From: Glandiceps talaboti
Taxonomy: Eukaryota > Hemichordata > Enteropneusta > Spengelidae
Direction: 5' to 3'
Assembly (NCBI RefSeq): GCF_964340395.1
Contig: NC_135551.1
Span: forward strand, 23,249,503 to 23,308,502
DNA length: 59,000 nt
The stretch's first letter is position 1. Each line of letters begins with the position of its first letter. A program made the translations under genes and the position numbers. The notes under the pieces were generated by a model. The model made no database searches, was not told the origin of the DNA, and saw only the letters and a list, made by a program, of their open reading frames with translations. This document shows, in pieces, positions 10,931 to 22,722 of the stretch.

Positions 10931-11133
10931 CTGCATCTAAAGCAATCTTTTCACACAGCGATTTTCTATCGGTGCTACAATCTCCATCACGCCATGTAAA
11001 ATCACTCGGGTCTATGTAAATACATTCATCTGGTGTAGACGTTAGAGAATAGTGGTTGTAGGCTACATCGGTTTGTCCGTTGACCCACAGGTAGTCTTTT
11101 GTTGTTATTCCAATCCAATACTCATTGCTTAGT
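10931..11133 (-). CDS. C-type lectin-like domain, second half
   Basis: This exon encodes the C-terminal half of a C-type lectin-like domain. It contains the hallmark YWIGI, YLWVNG, a cysteine pair in DECIYID and DGDC, and the closing LCEK. The start is phase 2 (acceptor tctcaaag|A) and the end phase 1 (strong donor GCAG|GTAAGT). The usual calcium-sugar motifs EPN or QPD are not present (the loop reads YSLTSTPDEC), and the normal WND is WRD. Classical mannose- or galactose-type binding is therefore doubtful, and the domain may bind protein or another ligand. Upstream it joins 11982-12159, downstream the HYR array. Confidence 0.88.
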
Positions 11134-11518
11134 CTTTGAGAAAAAATAGAATGAACATGATATTATACCATGTGTACATGACGTTATATATACATGATAT
11201 TATGTGTACAGGTAACTAAAGGAGCCTTTAGGGGATGCTGGAAAACAAGCACAGTCTGTCATGTAAAACACGACCCTCCCCGCGTGTTCAACTATTTTAT
11301 TTACAAAACATGGGTTAAAATGCGGTCAGATACGAAAGGGGAGCCAAGTCAGCGAGACTCAATGCTGTAACGACTGATAAAATCTTCTATTACTCGAGCG
11401 GAAAAAAACCCACGTCAGGCTCTCCAACGGTCACTGCAGTGTAATTTGAAGGGAAATCTCATTAACATATTAACATTCGTGCACACTTTAATTGCCTGTG
11501 AAATTCAATGATATCCCA

Positions 11519-11555
<37 letters not shown>

Positions 11556-11628
11556 GCCTGTCTGTCTGTCTGTCTAACAAACAAACGAACGAACGAACAA
11601 ACAAACAAACAAACAAACAAACAAACAA

Positions 11629-11659
<31 letters not shown>

Positions 11660-11981
11660 AACAAACAAACAAAGAATGAACACGGCTGAGAATACTTTGA
11701 CCATAGCTGTTAATTCACAACGCACCAGAAGATTTGATTCAATACTATTGTCATGAAAGTATGTATATTTCACGGTTACATTTGAGTTAAAGGCATATCA
11801 TCTTACAAATTAGCTAAAGATGATTGAAGTAGGAATTTCAAAATGGACTTCAATTTAATGAATTTAGCTTAACAAACCAAATCAATTTCTCATGCTGAGA
11901 TTTCGTGACACAGTAAAGCTTTCTTGGAAGTTGATGAGTGATGAGGATAGTGAAGAAATAAAAATGCGATAAATTCCTTAC
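11134..11981 (-). other. Intron inside the lectin domain
   Basis: This is an 848-bp intron with no coding content seen. It contains a compound microsatellite at about 11519-11672. Confidence 0.75.
11519..11672. repeat. Compound microsatellite (CTGT)n-(AAAC)n-(AC)n
   Basis: CTGT repeats pass directly into AAAC/GAAC repeats and then AC and AAAC again. Confidence 0.97.
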
Positions 11982-12159
11982 GAATTGGTTTCCATGTGGG
12001 AACTGATCCAGCTTTGTTCTTCACTGCTTCCAATGACAACAAGATCGGCACCATTATTTATGCACATACTTTGACCATTGCCGCGATTCCGTAACTGAGA
12101 AGTGAAGTGGTAGCATGATTGGAACGCCGCAACCTTGGTCCAAGCACCACTACCACAAT
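11982..12159 (-). CDS. C-type lectin-like domain, first half
   Basis: This exon encodes the N-terminal half of the lectin domain. CGSGAW opens it, followed by SCYHF, MCINNGADLVVIGSSEEQ and SWISSHM, matching the long-form CTLD pattern with an extra N-terminal disulfide. Six cysteines are present across the two exons. The acceptor is cttatag|AT (phase 1) and the donor ATTC|GTAAGG (phase 2). Joining to the next exon gives TCA and the continuous reading METNSLSNEYWIGI, which supports the splice call. No other exon is needed between this and the signal-peptide exon. Confidence 0.88.
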
Positions 12160-14244
12160 CTATAAGAAAAATGTTTGAGATGCAACGCTAACGTAGTCAT
12201 GCTGTAGTGGATCAATTTTATAGCAAGGTGGCTATAAATTTGTGACAAAAGTGATATACATTATTGTATATCTTTAATTCATGTAGTAAATAGTATATCG
12301 TATATAATAAATTACATTCTACCAGTACATATATAGATAGTGGAAATCCAGATACGTCATTGGTCAAGACAGAAAAAAAGAAAGCAGTTCTGTAGCAAAA
12401 CACTGAATGTTGTCAGTACAATGCATTACATTTATATAGGTCTCCAGGACATTATGAACAGCTATTGATTATCAAATAATATATATTGTACTTATTGATT
12501 AGGTATACATATGTCTATATAATATTATAGTTTGTGTAACATTTAAGATTATAAAGTTGAAACTCAAAGTGCATAATCAAACATAAGTAATTTATGCTAT
12601 CCTTTCATGCAGTTTTATTTTTGTGAAAGTTTGTATCGTTAATAATACTGCCTAAAAACTCAGCAATCGATCCCTTCATACTACTTTGAATGAATTTCAC
12701 CCGATTGTTAATTAAAGTGTATGATGAGAGAAATTTAAGATTACTTTGTGGAAAGCCATTGAAATGAACACAGTATATAACTCAAATAATTATCGATTGG
12801 GACTACAACACTCTTCAGTTACACCTCGTTTATTGATGCGTTACGATCACTTATAGATACCTAAAGGGCAAACACGTAATTTACAATCACGGCATTCTAT
12901 CATATTGTATTTTTTCTTATATAAACCATACATTAAAAAAACTGACTCGACATGAATACACTTATGAGAGTTCAGTGTACTCCGAAATTCGATAGTTTCG
13001 GGTACAATCACACCTCAGGTAATTGAACTAGTAAGTTGCACATGACCTGTTTTTTACAATTACACAACAACACATGCAGCCAGATTAAAAAAGATATCTG
13101 TTAGTAGTCAATGTTATCCGTAGATAAAATAGTGGCGAGTTTAAATCTTGAGCAAAAGCAATAATTTCAGTATTATTTTCTGAGCAGACAACCACAATGT
13201 ATTCACTGAAAATTGTTAAAATACCAATAATCAGACACTGTACATGTTAACCAGTTGTCAATATTATTCATAAATAGTGCAGAAACAGATTGAGATCGAT
13301 CATTATCGCTGTTGAGGGGGACTGATTTTGAGGTGCGGACCCAAAATCAATTCGATTTCATTTATCGTGTATACAGCTACAACACAGGTGGTGCAATACT
13401 CTCCAGGATCTTCTTATGAGCGCACGTGCAAAGCCAATTTCCAATGCATTTTTATGCAAATGGAACTAAAGTTGTACTATTATACGATGTAGGATCAATA
13501 GTAAATGATTGTATATAGCAACAAGTCATCTAAAAAATGTTTCAGTCGCAGCAAGTGCAGCTTGAAGTAATCAAATATTAAGTCAAATCCTACTCTAGAA
13601 ATAAGGTAGAGACATTTTTTTGAAAATGGTATGTGAAAAAGAGCAATTAATAAGCACAATTTTTCTTTTAAAATTAACCAGATTCGGGCGACAATATCAC
13701 ACAAAATAAATTTATTTTAACTAGCAGTTTTTTGAGATAGAAGTGGAATCGAGGAAATACCTAAATGATGAATACTAATATATGCAAATCAACGCCAACA
13801 AATGAATAATATTAGTCTCTATCAAATAATATACAGATTAGGGTGACCAGTATGAACGAGTATTGCTCAAAACTAACCACGTCTAGACGTAATAACCTAT
13901 ACTATGCCTATTATAATTCATTTAACACAATCCAAATGTTTTTGAAAATATAAGATATGCGGACACCCATGAGTACAGGCAGGCAGGCAGACAGACAGAC
14001 GGACAGATAGACAGGGACAGGGAGATATACAGAGACTCAGACGGATAGGTATAGATAGGGAGACAGACAGATATACACACAGAGTAGAGTAGAGGAGAGA
14101 GAGAGCGAGAGAGAGGGAGAGATAGAGAGGGAGAGATAGAGAGGGATGGGAGAGAGAGATATATATATAGAGAGATATATAGAGAGAGAATAATCAAACT
14201 GAAGACAATCAGCTTTCATACATATAAAAAACGTATGTACTTAC
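12160..14244 (-). other. First intron of the lectin-HYR gene
   Basis: This is a 2085-bp, AT-rich intron. I see no coding segment in it. Its 5' side (about 13976-14189) is a purine-rich compound microsatellite immediately downstream of the signal-peptide exon. Confidence 0.75.
13976..14189. repeat. Compound GGCA/GACA/GATA/GAGA microsatellite
   Basis: This is a purine-rich tract grading from GGCA and GACA to GAGA and then a short TA/GA mix. It directly abuts the segment that is duplicated at 19261. Confidence 0.95.
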
Positions 14245-14335
14245 TCAGTGAGTTAGCATATGATTGCAGACAACACAATAAGAAAACACCACGTAGAATG
14301 TGAGTGCACATCGTTTTTAGACCAAGATTTATCAT
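14245..14335 (-). CDS. Signal-peptide exon and start codon of the lectin-HYR gene
   Basis: This is a 30-codon first coding exon. The ATG at 14335 is preceded by an in-frame TAA seven codons upstream. A second in-frame ATG lies at codon 9 (MCTHILRG). The hydrophobic core GVFLLCCL followed by QSYANSL reads as a secretory signal peptide with cleavage probably near the end of the exon. The donor A|GTAAGT is phase 1 and joins AT of the lectin exon to give AAT, so the mature protein starts around NSLNCGSGAW. I infer the protein is secreted, because no membrane segment is seen in the visible part. Transcript data would be needed to choose between the two ATGs. Confidence 0.75.
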
Positions 14336-14432
14336 CTTATCGGTCGAGATGGTTTAGTTAAGTTGAACAACTAGAAACGAAAACTAAAAGTAATCGTCAC
14401 CTAAACTCTATCTTCTTCTAGGTGTGAAAGTC

Positions 14433-14492
14433 CTATTGGTTGCTTGATGATGATTCAATCAATATGTGACCTTTGACACGCTCATTTGCATT
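14433..14492 (-). promoter_or_regulatory. Possible proximal promoter elements of the lectin-HYR gene
   Basis: About 100-160 bp upstream of the ATG there is, on the gene strand, a CCAAT box (14435-14439), a TCAAAGGTCA nuclear-receptor-like element (14467-14476) and a perfect ATGCAAAT octamer (14484-14491). No TATA box is obvious. This is motif evidence only. Confidence 0.3.
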
Positions 14493-15357
14493 CGTTGTGT
14501 ATGGATATGCGAATCGTATTAATAGTGCACGGAATAAGTGAAAATTATACTCCCAAATTACACTAAAGAGGGCGCCATATATAGTACTAAAATATATACC
14601 GTGCCGCACATAATTTGAGGACAGTTCATTATTTATGCCAGGGAGGGGTGGTTTAGAAATTACTTAAAAATGTTTTTCTTCAGGTAACCCCTTTTGCAAA
14701 GCTGTTTCTTTAGGACTCCCTATTAAAAATTCTATAACCCCCCCCCCCATCATTATAACATTTACATAAATTATAGAGATGGATTGCATCATGGGTGTAT
14801 ACCTTTCTATTATAATTAAAAAAACATTTATCCATGAACCTGCAACTCTGCTTCTGCGTGTGGTTGTTAGAAATTATAAGTCTTCAACATCAAAGGATAA
14901 ATTGTGTCATCTTAACTTCCAAAGTCTTCCCCGATAACTTCATCTCCAATGTCATCACTGTAGGAAATGTTAGAGCCATATTTCTTCTCAGGTATCTATT
15001 TTTCTTTATCCAAGATCTACGTTCTGACATCCAATGATAGATCAACAAATGTGACAGGGGGTGTTAACTTTATCCATTTTTCATCCACATTAGCTAATTT
15101 CAAAGGTAGTCGATAAAATCGAAAAGGTATGCGTTAATAAGCAATGAGAGGGAGTGGAGCGGTCAAGTAGGGTGTGGTTACGGAAGGGGGAACCTCTCCT
15201 GTCTTTGGAGGGTTTTTTAATGTCAAGGCTATCACTAAAAGTCTGTTTTCTTAAGCTATCAAGTTGAGCTAATAAAAAGAATTTAGGAAACTAACATACT
15301 TAAAAGAATTGTCGGTCTGTCTGTCTGTCTGTCTGTCTGTCTGCCTGCCTGCCTGCC

Positions 15358-15417
<60 letters not shown>

Positions 15418-16070
15418 ATCTCTCCATCTCTCTTTCTCGAGCTCTCTCTCCCTCCCTCCCTCACTCATTTACTCACGCTATCCCCCCCACCACCCGCACT
15501 CCCCAAATCCAAGGAAAAAAGTTGTTAGAATTTGATTGGTGGACAGTCTAAAAGGTGCTATGCTGTCATAAAGGCAACGTACTTTCATGCAGTCAGCATA
15601 CTAATTGCTGTGTAGCTACGTAGATGTATTTCCTGAACACAAACTGAGTGTTATTGATCAGTCCTAAACATTAAAAGTGTGAAAACATTTCCACAAAAGC
15701 AGAATACATGTACTAGCTTTCAGCGTTTTTGTAAGACTTGGTTTACAGATCGCTTTAAATGTTTAGATTGGAAAATATACCAACGTCTTGCAAGGAATCG
15801 ATAGTCAAAAGTCGTGGGTAAAACTGATTTCTCCTGAATAGAATTAAAATGTGCTAATGTAATGGGCACGAAGATTCCTAGACGGAGCATAAAACGGAAC
15901 GTTGGTAACAACATACTGTTACATTGAGTTAAAAGTGACATTCGAATTTATGTAAAAAAGACTGCATCCAGAAATGTCCTTCGGGTCGGAAGACTTTGAA
16001 TAAAATCGTGCGTAGATGTGCATGGTACATGTAGATGGTTTTGCTTTGGTTGTTTATCGTCCTCTTGTGT
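14493..16070. other. Intergenic stretch, no gene seen
   Basis: This stretch is AT-rich. It includes a 13-C run at about 14741-14753 and a CTGT/CTGC microsatellite at 15313-15464. No recognisable coding or RNA gene. Confidence 0.6.
15313..15464. repeat. (CTGT)n/(CTGC)n microsatellite with CT-rich tail
   Basis: CTGT repeats enclose a small block of CTGC variants and end in a pyrimidine tract with CTCTCT/CTCC. Confidence 0.96.
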
Positions 16071-16310
16071 CATTCAATGACGGAACGGAGTATATATAAT
16101 ACGTCATTGATTCATTCATCATCATCAATGATGGAACATCCTAGAGTGTATATTGGTATCAATGATTCATTTGTTTCATTCAATGATGAAACATCTTGGA
16201 GTATTTGTAGTATACATCATACGCTATTGGTTCATTTGTTTCATTCAATGATGGAACACGTTAGAGTATACATCATACGTCATTGATTCATTTGTTTCAT
16301 TCACTGACGT
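16071..16310. repeat. Degenerate 51-65 bp tandem repeat, about five copies
   Basis: The motif GTTTCATTCAATGATGGAAC followed by a TAGAGTATA...CATCATACGTCATTG segment recurs with anchors at about 16071, 16124, 16177, 16242 and 16298. Spacing is irregular (51-65 bp) and copies diverge, so this is an older minisatellite than the HYR array. Confidence 0.85.
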
Positions 16311-17385
16311 AAAGTTTAGCGTTAAGATAATATATTATTGATTCGTTTGAATTTTGTTTCATTAGATTTGAGAGGTGGTTATTTTTGAGTTCTGACCATC
16401 ACTAATAAGAACCCTTCATTTATAGCAGAGCAATATTCTATGCTCACATTTAAATAATAAAAAAGAAAAGAATAAACTTATAGTCAATATATCTATTAGG
16501 TCTAGCTTACATTTGCATCGATTCTATCACAACAGTTTATTGAAATATGTAACAAATCTAGTAAATGACGTCACGGTTGTGATACGAGGTCAGGTAGGTC
16601 AAGGCAGGGTCTGTATACAAACTTGGTCAATTCATAATGTTAATATTAGCACACGGTTTTTTTGTTTCTATGTATCATATTTAATGGCATCATCAAACAC
16701 TTGTTTTAACGTAAACGTTTAGGATTGTACAAATAAAACTTTCCTGTAAATACGAGAGAAATGACACATGTGTCCACGTGTAGAATGAGTAGGATACTTC
16801 AGTTGACGTTAATTGATAAATGATGGCAAATTAATGGGTTGAATAATTCGATTCATCAAAAGACATGCGGGATAGGTCGTGCGTGTAAGTTGCTGGAAAT
16901 TACTCAGTGGGTACGCGGAGAGCCAGAACTTTCTGGCGACAGAAGACAAATTCACACGGAGCGAAAAGAGTTCAAACACTTCGACATAATTGATCAAGCG
17001 AAGGAGATGGAGATAAATCGATAAAATTGATGCAATGAATGGTTAGTACACGTGCTTTGAAAGCTGTGACATTGGCACGGCTGGCACAAACTTAGAACGG
17101 CGGTAACAAGATAGTCTGTGATCCCAACTTTCGTTTGATTTATGACGTAATTATGAATACACAATTGAATTAATTACGGTCTGTTATTTAAACGACTTGC
17201 AATATGTTTAAATGTAAGTGTTTTGGGATGAACGAGTTACCCTGCGTCACATTTCGTCGCCGCTCAGATGATGTTCATCGGATCAATTGCACTTTTTGTG
17301 GTATAATCTATTGCACAGGTTTTAACGTTTGTATATTGTATACAGCAACAATTGCGTGATCCGTCACCGATCCATCAATCCATTG
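16311..17385. other. Intergenic stretch, no gene seen
   Basis: No recognisable gene. It contains one perfect TGACGTCA at 16566-16573. Confidence 0.6.
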
Positions 17386-17401
17386 ACATACATACATACA
17401 T

Positions 17402-17434
<33 letters not shown>

Positions 17435-17563
17435 TACATACATACATACATACATACATACATACACACACATACATACATACATACATACATACATACA
17501 TACATACATACATACATACATACATACATACATACATACATACATACATACATACACATACAC
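17386..17563. repeat. (CATA)n microsatellite
   Basis: Tetranucleotide CATA repeats with interspersed CACA dinucleotides. Confidence 0.97.
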
Positions 17564-19170
17564 ATGGTTTGCTCCATTTGAATATGGGTAATGAACAAAA
17601 CAAATATTTAAATTCTCGAAAACTGATATATTTAGTATAAGTGCTTGATTTAGTGAATCGTGTTTTACTGAGTACAGTAGTAGCCCTGTCTACATGATTA
17701 AGTATTGCACTGGAAAAAAAGTGCAGTTGTCACCTGAATGATGACAGCAAACATTGAAAGTGTTCAAGAACTGTGGTATACAAATTCATGACGGGCGCCA
17801 TCACTTGTTTAGTCCCAGTTGTCTTCTGGCATTGTTCGAACTGTTGATTGCAGAGTAGGAATTTTCCCCGACATTGCTAAACAATTACGTCTTCGGATCG
17901 TTTACTCCTATGTATACTCCTATGTTTGAGTCCAGTCAATTGGAAATGACGGTTTTAAAGTATGCCTCTGCAGTAACTGTGTAGTACCTTTTGAAAATGT
18001 AGCAAAATTTACACCCATGGTACATGGTATATAATCTCACTTTATGTCCCTCTAAAATGAATACATCATCACGTGATACGAATCTATGTGTTCATTTATT
18101 TACAATGTTTAATAGTGGTTGGTGTGTGTGTGTGTGTGTGTCTGTCTGTCTATGTGTGTGTGTGTGTATGTTTGAATGAAAGGCCTCTTCATTTCTCCTG
18201 TATTTCTATATTGTAATCTAAGATTCTGTAATCTAATTAAGATCCTGTACTTTGTTGAGATCGAGCAAAATATATACATTAGGGTTACATGGACGTATCA
18301 AGAAATGTGTTTCTTACCAGGAGACTATTGTATACATTTGTATAAACCTGATAGGAAGTCTACACAATCATATCATCGGGTTATTGCCACGATGCTCAGG
18401 AGTGTACGTTGAGGGCGCTTTAATCTCCATGACGTTTGCAAGGATACAATGTGCAGCTTTTCGCAAGTCGCTTTGATAATTTGAAAACACTGGAAAATGA
18501 CACCTGTTGCTTGCACTGATTGTAATAAAAAAATACATTTACTTATGTTAATAGTGAAAATGTGACTTCTTATATAGCGCTTTCCAAGACACTGAAAGTG
18601 CTCCACAAGTATTGTTCCTTTCCATAGTCCAACAACGGCACATATGCTTTCAAATCAGTTGGACCCTGGCCTTACTACTAGGGCTTTTGTGAAACCCTCT
18701 GTCAGGTCAAAGTCAGAATATAATATGAAATGTTAAAAATATTTTAAAGAGACCTAACCTCAAATTATTTCTTATCTGTTGGAATAGGCCATTGCAGACT
18801 GCAAAGAGGAAACTTAGAATACATCACCCCAGTTCAGGCTTTAAATTTGGGGTATCATCACCTCATAGTATCGGGTTTTTTTGAGAGCTTTGTCCCTTGG
18901 TATTCTGTAGCAGTGTAAATCGGCGATATTTTTCATATTGTTCAGACATCAAGGAAAGCAGCAGTGCTCTGTGATTAAATGAGTAACCTATACCATGTAT
19001 ACACCCCAAGGTACACACAGACAGGAAGTAGAGCGCCACCATGGCAAATTTTGGAAAGGCCATTTGTACATGTATAGGTAACTCTGAATGAATGAAAGGT
19101 TATGTAAATAACAACAATTGCAAGTTGTTCTCTTTTCACGGTTTAGTGATAATGAGTTATCAAATGCCGC

Positions 19171-19173
<3 letters not shown>
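17564..19173. other. Intergenic stretch, no gene seen
   Basis: It contains a (GT)n tract at 18121-18171 and, at about 18571-18612, a TATATAGCGCTTTCC...GAAAGTGCT segment that resembles short dispersed repeats of animal genomes. No coding region recognised. Confidence 0.55.
18571..18612. mobile_element. Possible fragment of a dispersed short repeat (TATATAGCGCTTT motif)
   Basis: The paired AGCGCTTT / AAAGTGCT ends form a small imperfect inverted repeat of a kind often seen in dispersed short elements. Only the motif supports this. There are no clear target-site duplications. Confidence 0.25.
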
Positions 19174-19256
<83 letters not shown>

Positions 19257-19260
19257 GGAG
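19174..19260. repeat. (GA)n tract ending in a G-run
   Basis: About 70 bp of GA dinucleotide followed by 12 or so G. It directly abuts the duplicated signal-exon segment. Confidence 0.97.
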
Positions 19261-19378
19261 AATAATCAAACTGAAGACAATCAGCTTTCATACATATAAA
19301 AAACGTATGTACTTACTCAGTGAGTTAGCATATGATTGCAGACAACACAATAAGAAAACACCACGTAGACTGTGAGTG
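19261..19378 (-). pseudogene. Partial duplicate of the signal-peptide exon region
   Basis: This segment matches 14189-14306 over about 118 bp with one mismatch (14298 A versus 19370 C). It includes the donor GTAAGT and about 20 of the 30 signal-peptide codons (RGVFLLCCLQSYANSL). Homology stops before the ATG, and the sequence continues upstream into CCCTCC-rich repeat. The only nearby ATG (in cgcatgcatgc, about 19420-19429) is in another frame. Both copies are flanked by GA-rich microsatellite on the same side. It looks like a truncated copy. Use as an alternative first exon cannot be excluded. Confidence 0.75.
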
Positions 19379-19474
19379 TGAGGGAGGGAGGGTGGGAGGG
19401 AGGGAGGGAGAGAAGATAGGCATGCATGCGTTGATAGACAGATAAACAGACAGACAAGCAGATCAGTCGGACAA

Positions 19475-19517
<43 letters not shown>

Positions 19518-19635
19518 GTTATGGACAGAGAGGGACAGAGATACAGAGAGACAGAGACAAAGAGACACAGACACAAGACAGAGAGACAGACACAGATACA
19601 GACAAACAAACAAACAAACAAACAAACAAACAGAA

Positions 19636-19676
<41 letters not shown>

Positions 19677-19966
19677 TACAGACAGAGACAGAGAGGCAGA
19701 GAGACAGAGAGACAGGCAGAGAAATATACAGATAGACAAAGAGACATAGAAACAATAAACATACATAAAAGACAAACAAAAAACAGATAGAAATGTATAC
19801 CTTGTTAAACAGAGACAGTTCAACAGACGAGACGGGAGACAAACAAGCAAACAAACAAACAAACAAACAGGCAGGCAGGCAGAAAAGCAGGCAAACATAC
19901 AGACAGGCCGACAGACAAATAGGCAGCCAGACAGACAGGTAGAGAGACAGACAAACAAACAAACAA

Positions 19967-20051
<85 letters not shown>

Positions 20052-20134
20052 GAAAGAGACCTAGAAACAGTAAACATACATATAAACAACAACAGTTAGA
20101 CAGCAGGCAGACAGGCAGATCAGACGGGCAGACG
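19379..20134. repeat. Long compound GGGA/GACA/AAAC microsatellite
   Basis: About 750 bp of GACA, GAGACA, AAAC and GGCA repeats with interspersed variants. The long open frames across it in several frames are repeat artefacts. Confidence 0.95.
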
Positions 20135-22358
20135 GACAAACTGTACATGTAACAGTCAGATTTGTATGGACAAGAATATATAAAGTATGGTGCTGACAGA
20201 CAAGAAGCCTTTCTTGTTTGCACAGACTCTTTTTTTACCTATAGCTGCTACGTTCTATAAACTGACTTAATTAATTTAATGGGGGTCAATTCCTTTACGT
20301 TATACGGTGGGATAAAGACAACTAAACGTATGAAAACCGTGCACACTATTAGATTTCCAATATATTTACTACAGCACAAAATATAGACTATATGTAATTC
20401 ATGTACTGCCTTCCAACTGCCAACTTTTTGTAGTTATCCAAATGTGGTTTGTTATTGGAGTGCAAGTATGAGTGCATTATTGTCTTATACCAAAAAGAAG
20501 GTCGTGTTTCCAGTCTGGCAGCACATATAAAACTATGAGAAATAGCCTTATATTCATCTCCATCGTTTTATTGAGATAGGGGGACTTTAAGGAGTACTGT
20601 CCTTGGCCTGTGGATGTCCCTTTTCGTTATTACTATTAAAGCAGCAGTTCAATAAGATCGACGGCCACAGTTTATAGCCCATAAACGGTTCGATTAGTAG
20701 CATGGCACATACGCAGACGGTACGTGAAAGCCACGATTGCATAAAACAAAATATATATGAGTGCAGTGACCCAAGCAGCGTAGTCCTTTGTTTGGTCTTG
20801 CTTGCAAAGGACTCAATTCTAATACCATTCGGACAAATCACAACAGAGGCTCTTCCCTTATTGTGCTGTTTATTGCCGCCCGTTGGGGAAAACGATACCC
20901 GTATTGTAACAGACAAAAGGAGACCTTATTCTAAAGTGCTACCGCCCAGAGAACCTCACACATGGCAACGTCCTATATAGGATCGCCCCAAGGGAAAGCA
21001 CACAACTTCTGGGAAGAACTCGTTGTGCGCTTGCGCTAACCGGTAAATAGAAAAACTCAGAAGGTATTTGCTGGATTTTTGCCCTGAAAATTACGACCTT
21101 TCTGATAGCCTCAACGAAGATAAAACATCTTGCGGATGAGCTGATGTGTTCTAAAACGACAAATGTGACCCTGTGTTAGTTCTTAAAAGCGCGCGACTTT
21201 AGCAGACGACTTGGGTAGGTACTAATTGTTTCATGAGTGTGGGAATTTTCGCCACTCCGAGCACATGTCGTCTGATTTGCATAATAATAGTCATACAAAG
21301 GCGTTTTCATCTCTATCTTGTATTTGGAAGTGTGTTGGATTCAAGATAACATTTCTCGCCCATCGCAGCTAACTCCAGGAGGATGTTCTCACCTACATAT
21401 GCGAAAAATTCCCCCCAAATGATTGAATAGTATTGATTTTGTGGCGCGAAATACTTGTCAATGAACTATTAATATATCTTTTATGCAATTATCAGCTGAT
21501 GAGTGAAGAAGGACGCACGTGTCAGCCGCGTGGCCACAATTACTCAACAATCATTTATTGTGCTAGTAACAACAAAGAAAACACCTGTTTGGCTATCACA
21601 GTCGGGATTAGGTTCGGCTCGTGGGAGGTGGTTGGCTGCTTTGCCACAGGTGTTATTCGCAACTTTTTGGAGGCAAATGCAAAATATAGACAATTGGTGT
21701 GATAACTTTTGCTGAGCACACATCCTTCATCGTCTTTAGCATCTCAGATTTTTTTTGTCAAGGACCAAAGTGATCCCTTAATGTTGTCACTAAAAGTTTT
21801 CATAGTCACAACCTCAATGTCATTGTCATAGAAAATCACTAATATAAGATGAATGATAAATGTAAATATTCTAAGACCCACTTTTCAAATAGCACATCAT
21901 AACGTTTCAAATAGCACGCTATAGAAAGAATTATATTTGACTATAAACCGCCATGTGATACCTGTATGTTCCTAACTTTGTGACACCGAAGGAGCTGACA
22001 CAAACTTATAAAATCCGCAAATCCTCAACGAAAATTCAATCATTCATGACTTAACACGGTGCAGAGGGGAGATATCATAATATACCGATTCGAAACGCCC
22101 TGTGCAGCTTCTATTTGATCGTGAGTGATAAGCGGATAGGGTCCTGTCGACTGCCTTTGTTGTGGCGTTCCCAACCAGTTCGTTTTATCAGATCATACGT
22201 CTAATTCTAGAATGCTTAAGAAATTGATCCCCTCATCACATAGTTAGTAGCTACCCTAACATTTCTCTTGGTGTTTTCGCAGTGTTATCAAAGCTCATTT
22301 TATCGATTTCTTCCAACAAACCTTTGCTTTTAAATGGAAACTAATTAGAACAGTTCAT
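20135..22358. other. Intergenic stretch, no gene seen
   Basis: About 2.2 kb with short open frames (the longest about 109 codons at 20587-20916, minus strand). None has a recognisable domain or convincing splice context. Confidence 0.55.
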
Positions 22359-22372
22359 GGGGGGGGGGGGGG
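22359..22372. repeat. G14 homopolymer
   Basis: Run of 14 G. Confidence 0.95.
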
Positions 22373-22492
22373 TTAAAGAAAAGAAGACAAACTTATCGAA
22401 ACCTAGATATTTATCGCAAAGATAGGGAAGTATGAACTAACATATATAAATCAATTCTCGAGGATACTGTTGTTAATAGATGTGAAGTGTGG

Positions 22493-22511
22493 TGAGAGAG
22501 AGAGAGAGAGC

Positions 22512-22587
<76 letters not shown>

Positions 22588-22600
22588 GAGAGAGCGAGAG

Positions 22601-22637
<37 letters not shown>

Positions 22638-22670
22638 GAGAGAGAGAGAGGGAGAGAGTGAGAGAGAGAG

Positions 22671-22721
<51 letters not shown>

Positions 22722-22722
22722 T
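22493..22722. repeat. (GA)n-(GACA)n-(GA)n microsatellite
   Basis: GA dinucleotides flank a block of about eleven GACA repeats. Confidence 0.97.

Noticed and set aside
17308-17640. Open frames reading as Tyr-Ile-His-Thr or Met-Tyr-Val-Cys repeats (also 30053-30701 and 57337-57540)
   Set aside because: CATA/GTAT microsatellite translations.
20587-20916. 109-codon open frame, minus strand
   Set aside because: No recognisable domain, and no splice or promoter context. This length is expected by chance in 59 kb.
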